This document shows, piece after piece, positions 56,427 through 64,000 of a stretch of DNA of 64,000 nt (position 1 is the stretch's first letter; the number at the start of each line of letters is the position of its first letter). The stretch is from Strobilurus pachycystidiatus (Eukaryota; Basidiomycota; Agaricomycetes; Agaricales; Physalacriaceae): the NCBI GenBank assembly GCA_019915135.1, contig JAHLMK010000026.1:302001-366000 (forward strand), given 5' to 3'. Under the pieces are notes generated by a model. That model saw nothing but the letters and a program-made list of their open reading frames with translations, was not told the origin of the DNA and did not search any database. The translations under genes and the position numbers were made by a program.

Positions 56427-56535
56427 GCCGTTTGGCCGAATGGTAAATTGCCCTAGTCACTTAAGTTTTGCTTTTCGTGAAAATGGTCCAGAGCTCCGCC
56501 GGTTCAATACTGGCGGGGTTCATTTTATCAGGCTA
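56427..56535 (+). tRNA. tRNA-related sequence inside hAT-TET
   Basis: The A-box-like TTGGCCGAATGG and B-box-like GGTTCAATACT are present. The T arm GCCGG-TTCAATA-CTGGC is perfect, and a D-arm-like TGGC..GCC is present. The acceptor ends do not pair convincingly and the middle is too long. It is best read as a tRNA-derived fragment or intron-containing tRNA relic, followed by TTCATTTT. It lies between A3 and the right terminus. Confidence 0.4.
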
Positions 56536-56793
56536 CCTTGAGGGATATTCAATTGTACTTGAGTATGTCGAGTGTGAATATATCCAAATATAACCTACAT
56601 TCTACTCCCAAATGTATACGAGTATATTCAAATAAATGGTGCTCGGATATTGTCAGCCCAGCGCTGGCATTTTATATTTTTGAAGTATTCTACATTCTAT
56701 TCTATCCTAGCCGGAGCATTGACATATTCTAGGATATAGGATACAATTATATTCCTAATATCCTAAAACATCCCACATTCGTGTCCATGTCTA
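56530..56793. repeat. Subterminal AT-rich array, right end of hAT-TET
   Basis: Words such as CTTGAGTATG, ACGAGTATATTCAAATA, ATATCCAAATATAA and TTCTAGGATATAGG mirror the left-end vocabulary and lead into the right terminal inverted repeat ending CCATGTCTA. Confidence 0.65.
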
Positions 56794-57669
56794 ACCCACG
56801 CTGATACAGGTCCTCGCAGAGCATAACATGTGCTTGATTGATTGGGACGGCATGTAAGTTTTCCTCCACTTTCACCCATGTCGGTCATACTTATATAACT
56901 ATGCAGCACAACTATACCAATTCTCAATAGCTCTCGCCGTGTTATTGCTCTCCTCGGTGGGCGCCCCGGCAACCAACCCGGTAAACAAACAGGACTCAGC
57001 TACACAGGCGCGTTGGACCTCGCCACTTCCGTCATACGTCGCATCATGGCTTTACTTCCTTTTCACGCTCATCGTCGGGGACAGTGCAAGGAACACACAA
57101 TGGGAACCTCTTATGGTGGTGGTCAACCTGAACCAATGATCCTTCGGCAGAACCCTCACAAGACCCAATACCTCCAGGAGCTCTTATCATGTAAGGGTAT
57201 GGTCAGGATTGCCAAGTGGGCGGATTGTGAGTACTCTCAGCTTTTCTTTCATTGCAATCATTCGCTAATAGTACAAAGTCTTGTTTCAGACATACCAGCC
57301 CGATATTCACGGGCTTTGTATGGAAAGTCTCCGGACGCTGGCAGCTACCTTGCCAGGCGCGGCGAATCCTTTTTCTGGCGGCTTCCCAGATACTTTTTGG
57401 GCAGGTGCAACCACTAACGCCGCTGCACAGAGCGCACATGCTAGCTATGGGACAACGTGGCCGCACACCGACCAGGGCAACCTTGCCTGGGGCTGGTGTG
57501 CTGTTACAGCTCTAAGGAACTATAATCCTGACACCGGCGGTCATCTCATTCTTTGGGATCTTGGCCTTGTTATTTGATTCCCTCCCGGTTCCACTATCCT
57601 GCTATCCTCCGCACTTCTCGTTCACTCTAACGTTACAGTTGAAGCTAGAGAGGAGAGAATTTTGGTGGT

Positions 57670-60008
57670 TGTTATGATCTTGGTCCGGTTCGTACGCCAG
57701 GGAAGCGAAGACCGGGGGGTCCTCCCTCTCCCAACAAGTGACCTGAAGGATGGACAGGTCCAGGGGATGAGAATCCGAGTCCCACCAGTGAAGAGCCTCG
57801 GCAAAAATCCCCTCGGTAACGCCTAGGTCGAACATCAGGTCCAGTTGGACAACACACTTCAGGCAGATGACTACGTCTCGGAGCTCTGGACGAGCCCAGA
57901 GGATACAACCCCAAGCTCGTAGCTCTGCCGTCACACGACACAGGGATTCCTATCCAAAGAAGTAAAGAATCAGAGCACGCCCGAGGACCCCTCGACGACC
58001 AGCACACACCAACGGCACCCGAATCTCCGCCCAGCGTTCCAACGCTGGAACGTCCGACCCATCTACGACCGCGTCGCATAGGATCCCCGACTGGACCGCT
58101 AGAGAAATCAAGAGCGCAGGCCCTGCCAGCGCATCATGAATCTCGTCCTTCGCCGCCTCCGTAATATGTGACAACTGCCGCGGGATGGCCACGTCCAGGA
58201 GCTCCGCGCCTAACCAGAAGTGGGACAAGGTGGGATCGACAGCGACTGGCTTGGAAGGGTTGGAGGAAACGGACATGGCGGCAGCGATACGGGCGAAACG
58301 AACAAAGGCGGGCGGGTGGCGACTTCGCAGCCCCGTCCTCCCTTTAAAAAAGGCGTCCGACTTGGGTAACGAAGGGTTGATTCGATTCTGGAAAGGCGAC
58401 GGCCTCAGGGAGGACCGTCGGCAGCTACGACGAAAACATGAGGACAAACGACCGCGAGGCGGGACCGGTTGTACCTCGCAGAAGAGCGAGGCTCTGAGAT
58501 TGGGTGGCAGCCGCAGACCCCCGAAACACCGAAAGCGAATAGGAGAACACGATCGCATCGTTCCCCCAGAACTGGGATCGCCAAATTTAGGACAAATCGA
58601 CACCCAAATACTCGCATTTCCAGGCGATCACCACACAGCGGGAACATATCTTACCCGACAGATCGATCTATCATTTCACAACCATTCATAGGGACTCGCC
58701 TGTCCTGGTCCTCAAGTTTTTGAAAAGATTTCTTAGACGCACGATTAGCGCAGAAGGTGGCGCAGGTATTCACTCTGCGCCACACCCCGCCTGTCCCGGT
58801 CCCGAATTCCCGGTTCTCAAAGCATCGATCTGTGATATCGATCGCCGAGGGGACCGGGCTCCGCGCAAGCGAATGGATTTGTCCTTTGCGATTCTTGGGG
58901 ACAAGAATCTTGAAGAGGAGATATTGTTATGATCTTGGTCCGGGCGTCCGACAGGCACAAGGCCTTGCCATCCTCCTGGTTCCCGGAAGGTCGCCTGAAA
59001 CCCCTCGGGGCGCTCGAGGAGCGCACCCGCGGGCGAAATCTATATCTTGTTCCACCACGAACTCCGTTCACGGATATCACCTCCGCGGAAGCGTCTTCCT
59101 CCCTCCCCCTGCAACGTACCATTGGATACGACCTTACGAGAAGCCAGCGTAATCAAGTTGCGGACTCTCTCCGTCATTTCGACACCTCAGGGAAACCCTA
59201 GCAAACTAAGTAACATACGCGCCCACATCCGGATCACTCGGTCCGACTACAGGGAAGTCCGAAGGAATACTTTCGCCACATCACCTACCGAACTCGCCCG
59301 TACGAGTCTAGACTCAGCAAGGCGGTCGACCGCCGTAGGAGAAAGGCGCGCCCGACCGTCTCCGCTCGGCCGAGGACCTTTCCCAATCGCCCGCCCCTCG
59401 CACAACTATGTTCACGAGGGCTCTCTCCTCTGGTAGAGCTGGCTGGCGCTTCTTGAGAAGAAGCACCACGCGCTCCCATGATACCGCCCGCCCTATTGCG
59501 CCCATCGCCATCGATTCCGCCTCGCGACCGCATGGGTGAATCCCGCCGCTGATCGGCATCGACTCCCGCCGCGTCGGCTGACAACCCGCCATCGCCGGAT
59601 AGGCCTGGGTCGTTTACGCTTTTAGCCGGAACCTTGAAGAAGGTTCTCGATGTTTGGAGAATGAGTCAGAAGCGCCCTTCTGGGTAGATGGCGGGACAGC
59701 GCGGGCCCGCCGCCCGACGTATAAATACAGCGCTATCATACTTGTAAAACCTTAGAGTGGACTTTACGTTTAATTATCCCGTTCTTCGTCCTCGTCCCCG
59801 TCTCCTCATCCAAACCGACCGTCCTCTTAGATATCGACCGGGTCGATCTCTAAGTGAACGACCTCTCGCAAGAACAGACCAATAGACGGCTCGGGGAGTC
59901 CGTCTGATTGACATCTCGACTCTCGTTCGTGTTGATTCCTGCCAGCGGAACACTCTCGATCTCGACAGACAGCCCGACCTACTTAGGATCCTAGGACGGA
60001 CGCTAACA
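57670..60008 (+). mobile_element. LTR-type element inserted in the TET/JBP gene
   Basis: The 5-bp TSD GTGGT lies at 57665-57669 and 60009-60013. The element begins TGTTATGATCTTGGTCCGG and ends GACGGACGCTAACA (TGTTA..TAACA). The same 20-bp start recurs at 58925, preceded by a purine-rich GAAGAGGAGATA resembling a polypurine tract. So 58925-60008 is probably a 1,084-bp 3' LTR. The first 1,255 bp match it only weakly after the first 20 bp and contain short minus-strand frames (for example 57950-58275, MSVSSNPSKPVAVDPTLSHF). The interior is therefore reduced or rearranged: a non-autonomous or internally deleted LTR element. Confidence 0.75.
59720..59727 (+). promoter_or_regulatory. TATA box of the 3' LTR
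   Basis: TATAAATA followed by CAGCGC about 290 bp before the LTR end, a usual position for the U3/R promoter of an LTR retrotransposon. It supports the plus orientation of the element. Confidence 0.5.
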
Positions 60009-60243
60009 GTGGTCCACTTTACGGCCGGCGGTCTATTCCGATATGTGGAGAACGGTTGCAAGACGGACAAGGCGTTCATGGAGGAAGACTACAAGAGGAT
60101 GTTGGCAGAGGAGCGAGCAGAGTGGCGGCGGCGACGTGAGCAGCGTTGGACTGAGGCGTTGGAGAAAATGACAGTATGGCCAGAGGCCACTAATTAGAAC
60201 TATGATTCCTTTCATGTTCGCAACTTGATCTATTTTACTACCA

Positions 60244-60477
60244 CTATGCCCACTCTAATTCTAAATCTGAGTTGAACTGTCCAACGTCCTCTTCTTCTGA
60301 CGCGCTTATGTCTTCATCGGAATTGTTCTCGCCTGATGTGAGCATGCAGATTTGAATTTGTGGCGGGATGAGAGATTTGCCATAGATCTCCCATGCATGC
60401 TTGCGAGCCCGTGCCGCTCTATTTTGTGCGCGATCCTTAGTCTCTTCTAGTGGTTCAAGATAAGCAATAGCGACTTA
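60244..60477 (-). CDS. C-terminal fragment of an unknown protein
   Basis: A clean 77-codon frame on the minus strand: AIAYLEPLEETKDRAQNRAA, RARKHAWEIYGKSLIPPQIQ, then an acidic tail (NNSDEDISASEEEDVGQF) ending NSDLELEWA at 60244. The 5' part is missing or lies in an exon I could not identify. The start of the TET/JBP 3' neighbour region is 47 bp away, tail to tail. Confidence 0.35.
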
Positions 60478-60509
60478 ATTTGACCTAGAGAGTGGCCTGA
60501 TCAAGGTAC

Positions 60510-61120
60510 GAGACAGATACGGCTGTCCATCTCCAAGCTCACAGGATGTCTGACACAGTTTCTCACGTTGCTCATTGAAGAACGTATCCGGAAGTGGGCT
60601 GCGTCGCGAGAGTTCTTCCCCGACTCCCAGAACGGGATTCGGAAAAAGATGCGAACACTAAACAAACAATGGCTTCGTACTGCAAGCATCAATATTTGAA
60701 GAGGGCCAGAGCCGAGGGCAGCGATCTTTACGTTGCGTTCATCGACCTGCAGGACACATTTCCCGCGACGGACGTCAATACTCTGTGGATCAAGATGTGT
60801 CGCGCCAGTTTATCGCGCCCTGTGTTTGATTGGCATATACGCTAGGACGACGTATGTTGTGCGCCACGGTGGGGTCTCAACCGAGGCGTTCCAGTCTCTC
60901 GGAGTTCTGACTGGCGACGCCGCTTCCTCGCTTCTTTGTACCATCTTCTTCGCCGACCTGAGCGAACATATTGGCGTTGAGGGAGACGACAGTAGACTCG
61001 CTGGCTGAATCATCTCTCATGTTGAGCACGCGGACGATGTCGCGCTGTGGTCATTAACGCTGGACAGACTGCAGCGTAAAGTGGACGCAGTTTCCCAGTA
61101 GTGCCCCACCAACTCCGGTG
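60510..61120 (+). pseudogene. Non-LTR retrotransposon reverse transcriptase fragment
   Basis: Scattered in three frames are RKWAASREFFPDSQNG, KRARAEGSDLYVAFIDLQDT with FPATDVNTLWIKM, YVVRHGGVSTEAFQSLGVLT, GDAASSLLCTIFFADL and HVEHADDVALWSLTLDRL. The last is the A/Y-x-DD catalytic motif region (ADDVAL). The order matches the fingers/palm of Tad1-like LINE reverse transcriptases of basidiomycetes. Frameshifts near 60700 and 60840 and a stop near 61005 make it a dead fragment. No 3' tail or TSD was found. Confidence 0.7.
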
Positions 61121-64000
61121 TCGGTTAGGTCTCAAGGCCATCTAATTTACTGCTATCCTTGCTGGATTCAAACGAACAAACACCCAGTGTTCTCACAGTC
61201 CAGGTAAGTAATTTACTGAACTAGCATATATCCAAATTTACTTGATGTACCGCGCGCATAATTTACGCACCCCAAGATGTCAGGATTTTGGTTTTTGCCA
61301 TACACGAAGTTCAACATCTGAGTCATTGGGACGCAGATGACATTCTTTCGCGTTTTGACTGCAGCTTATTGCTGCAATACCCCAATAACGATGGAGCAGT
61401 GTTTGGCGCTGGCGAGTCTCTCTGAGTCTTGACTCTCGCTGAAGGTGAGCGTTGGTTGTTCTCATTTGTTTGTTTGTGGCGTAATTAACGTCTACTATCC
61501 TTCCAGATCCATAACCGCTTCATTGAGGCTCGAGTACGAGTATACTTTGATGTAGACGCCGCCAATGCGCACGGCGAGCACTGAGTCACTACGGTGGTCG
61601 TGAGATGAGTAATTCGTTCAAGTCTCACTCACGTTGTAATGTGATAGTTTCAGTTGGAGCGTTTGGCCTCGTTCCTGAAGACTAAAGCTTATGGAACGAC
61701 GGAGATCTATTGAGTCTCGTCTTGGGAGATGCCGCTCGCTGCTTGTTGGTGAATCTTGAAGAGAGATGTTTTGACACCTGACCGGACTCAGAATCACATG
61801 GGGATTGGGACCACAGAACGGACAATTTCACCACCTGCAGAGCTTTATTATGCTACATCGTCAAAGCGGCCTGGAGAAAGGCTAGCAATATGTTGGTCCG
61901 AATCTCGGACGAGTAAGTTGAGTGTTTCGGCATATCGACGTATGCGTCATTGTCGCTAATCTTCAGGGTAGATCTTCAGTCTCGGTGCCTGCGCAGCCTG
62001 TGTCTTGTCGTGCGACAACTAAAAGCCTTCGTTCTCTGAGGTAAGCACGCTGTATTGCTTGTCGGTGGGTCAACAAATTTGATTCCAGTTCAAGTGAAAT
62101 ATGAGATGTCCTGGAAGATCTTGTTCAAGATGCAACCGCTGCGCGGCAATGAGTATGATTGGTGAATAGGCTGGGTCCGTGTCGTCTGGTGGACAACGAA
62201 GTCCAATATGTGTGTTATCCGCTTTGTGGCGGACTTTTCTGCATCCTACTTTCAGTCTTAGCTGCAGCTTATGCGTGAGGTGTCGATGCTCTGTAACTTG
62301 GCCATACAGATCTTGGAAGGCTCGGTGTGAAGGATCATCCACGCTCTCTGACTATGAGCAGAATCCAAGGATCCGTCAAGTCGAAGGTCGAACCCAACAG
62401 ATCGCGATACTGGCCTGGACTCAGAGCTTTCAAAGAAGGTCGCGCTTGGTTAAGGTTATGAGGGTGACGTATTCAACAAAGTACGTGTGTTTGTTCAAAT
62501 CCCAAAATGCTGCCATAGAACTAACGAAAAAGATTTTGAGCACCTGTTCCTGAGCAACGCATGAGGTGATGTGGCGGCCTCTCATCTAGACCTAGACCTG
62601 GATATACAGAATGGTCTTGAAATTGACAAGGACACTGTGTTGAACATTCTCTGGACTTCGGCCGCAACATGTACTGGCAGTAAGTAGTGCCATGGCAAAA
62701 TCACCTCACCAACTCGTTGATGAGGCTATTCGGCAGTCGCTCTGACACCGCGCTGGCCTCCGCAGACCTCGCGTTAGGGGTTTTCGTCCAGAATGTGAGT
62801 AAGATGAATGCAAACTCCAACTCGAAGGCATGCGTCATCAACGCAAATCATCAGTTAGATGCCTGGTCATTGAGCCCGGTACCCACTTACATGGACTCAC
62901 TGACTGCTATAGAGTCTGTTAATGTCAGTCGTCAAAGATATGTTCTTGTTTCCTCGAGATCATCACTGGGCTGACTTCAATGGTCTGTTAACTTCAGATC
63001 ACTATACTCAACTGCTTGTAACACTTAGTCCGGACTCCGCCAATGACCGAGGTCCTCCGGAGAAAGTTGCGCCATAGTTAAGCTTACAAGCGTGACGCGC
63101 TGATATATCAACCATGTACGCAGGTTTGTTCAAACCAATATTTGCGCCATGCAACTCAACTAACACAAACGTCTGATTAGGATTTTGACCCGCGTTCCTG
63201 AACCTCGGCGGCAATACGTGGGGTGATACGACGACCCACTACAGGACCACAGGTAACGTATATGTTGCCTACATGCAACGGGACTCGATTGTTGTGTGAA
63301 CTGCAGTTGGGTTCCACCATCCATTCGGTGTGCCATCCCATGCCATACGACTATCAGCGGAACGGGAGAGACTCATAGGCTCGATTATTCTTTGAACCGC
63401 TTCAAACCCGATGAAGGTTCATCTGCTGATATAGATATAGATAGGATCCCAATTACATCTGTGCATCCCAGTACGCTATATTTGCGGCTCTTGTTCGCAC
63501 AATCCAATCCAGCCGCCTGGCGGCATCAACGTTACGTCGAGGAGCTGCTCCATGAGTTCCCGTACTGGTCCAGGTTGGGTTGCGTACTGGCCGCCGGGGC
63601 CCTCTGTGTTGACCATTTCCATTACCGTTCCCACCCCGCTGACCATCATCACTTGACTGTTCGTCGCTTTTCTCCTCATCATCCTGCCTGTTGTTGCCCT
63701 GCTGCCCGTCATGACCTTGCTGTGTTTGATTTACGCCTGAGAAAAGGATAAATAGGGAGAAAGAGCCCTCTGAAGATTGGAACGCTAGAGTTGGGTAGCT
63801 TGTGCGTAGTATAGGCCCACAGAGAAACATGACGGAAGGAGGAAGAGCACAGCGGAAGCGCGGATCTCATTGCTTCAGTCCGGCAATCAGCTTGAGGCCA
63901 AACGTTGCGACAGATAGAAGCATGTCCGCGGGAAGCTGTACTGTTGTTCGGCGTCCAGAAGTCGCCGTGGTCATCCAGAATGAATGATTTGTGGTCCTAG
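61121..64000. other. Unassigned, decayed sequence
   Basis: No supported gene. Two segments, about 62470-62580 and about 63105-63235, resemble each other (TTTGTTCAAA, ATTTTGA, GTTCCTGA and GGTGAT in the same order), indicating a diverged duplication. A minus-strand frame at 63453-63830 has a Gln/Asn/Asp-rich stretch with GNGNGNGQ and could be a gag-like low-complexity relic, but nothing confirms it. Confidence 0.35.

Larger units (their letters stand above)
48695..56793. mobile_element. Third hAT element 'hAT-TET'
   Basis: The perfect 8-bp TSD ACCCACGC lies at 48687-48694 and 56794-56801. The terminal inverted repeats are TAGACATGGCCACGAATAT and, as reverse complement of the right end, TAGACATGGACACGAATGT. 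Length 8,099 bp. It contains a hAT transposase pseudogene reading left (52296 to 49265) and a family-A pseudogene reading right (53809 to 56213), the same divergent layout as hAT-inner but with a different terminus sequence and no family-P gene seen. It interrupts the TET/JBP gene after VRWVPT; the frame continues as LIQVLAEHNMCLIDWDG. Confidence 0.92.
47906..60197 (+). pseudogene. TET/JBP-like 2-oxoglutarate/Fe(II) dioxygenase, split by two insertions
   Basis: Exons: up to 48101 (TTRSGRPFS; no ATG upstream), 48151-48694 continuing at 56802-56853 after the hAT element, 56907-57226, and 57279-57669 continuing at 60014-60197 after the LTR-type element. Joined across the insertions the frame stays open, with correct intron phases. 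The catalytic part has VIALLGGRP, HRRGQ, SYGGGQPEPM, the metal-binding H-x-D in WPHTDQGNLAWGWCAVTAL, GGHLILWDLGLVI, FPPGSTILL and the distal His in LLVHSN. It ends FTAGGLFRYVENG and an Arg/Glu-rich tail. A TGA at 57575-57577 splits LVI from FPPGST. The family oxidises 5-methylcytosine (or thymine in JBP); Agaricomycetes carry expanded sets linked to KDZ transposons. This copy is inactivated. Confidence 0.85.

Noticed and set aside
57950..58603. 217-codon minus-strand frame inside the LTR-type element as a gag gene
   Set aside because: It opposes the orientation implied by the TATA box and purine tract, lacks gag landmarks and is out of frame with the next minus-strand frame; kept only as a remark.

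Overview
This window is from the nuclear genome of a filamentous basidiomycete, most likely an Agaricomycete. The genes have short GT-AG introns (about 45-60 nt), and the window carries KDZ-type DDE transposases with CxC2-like cysteine clusters, a TET/JBP-type 2-oxoglutarate/Fe(II) dioxygenase, hAT transposases, a Tad1-like LINE fragment and LTR-type pieces. Published surveys link KDZ transposons to TET/JBP genes in Agaricomycetes. No ordinary housekeeping gene was recognised. The window is a nest of mobile elements inside mobile elements, and many insertions can be dated relative to each other because exact target-site duplications (TSDs) and interrupted reading frames survive.

Layout. 1-5.9 kb: an old AT-rich repeat, hypothetical gene pieces, a protein with an NDxNEGxLG motif, and a broken KDZ-linked gene. 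5.9-31.7 kb: a KDZ transposase gene (KDZ1) destroyed by a 759-bp foldback element (6392-7150), a 440-bp non-autonomous hAT element (7872-8311, TSD TCTTGTAT), a 458-bp element with 128-bp direct terminal repeats (8454-8911, TSD TTCAC), and a 21.3-kb hAT element (10027-31361, TSD ACTAGTGT). That hAT element itself contains a second hAT element (17997-26783, TSD ATCCCTCA). 31.9-33.4 kb: an inverted copy of the 759-bp element and palindromic sequence. 33.4-47.9 kb: a second, apparently intact KDZ transposase (KDZ2, 43717-47647) preceded by a cluster of unknown genes, two of them with an RNase H1 N-terminal (viroplasmin-like) fold. 47.9-60.2 kb: a TET/JBP-like gene split by a third hAT element (48695-56793, TSD ACCCACGC) and an LTR-type element (57670-60008, TSD GTGGT). 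60.2-64 kb: a small gene fragment, a decayed LINE reverse transcriptase and unassigned sequence.

The most notable system is the architecture shared by the three large hAT elements. In each, a multi-exon hAT transposase reads outward toward one terminus, and an unrelated conserved protein of about 700-770 aa ('family A') reads outward toward the other. Two of the elements also carry a small basic protein ('family P') whose middle exon is exactly 126 nt in all three copies seen. Intergenic DNA of these elements is packed with paired palindromes (TGACAATTGTCA-type), and the ends carry arrays of an AGTACT or GAGTATA motif. All three transposases have visible lesions, but one family-A gene (24302-26508) and two or three family-P genes are intact.
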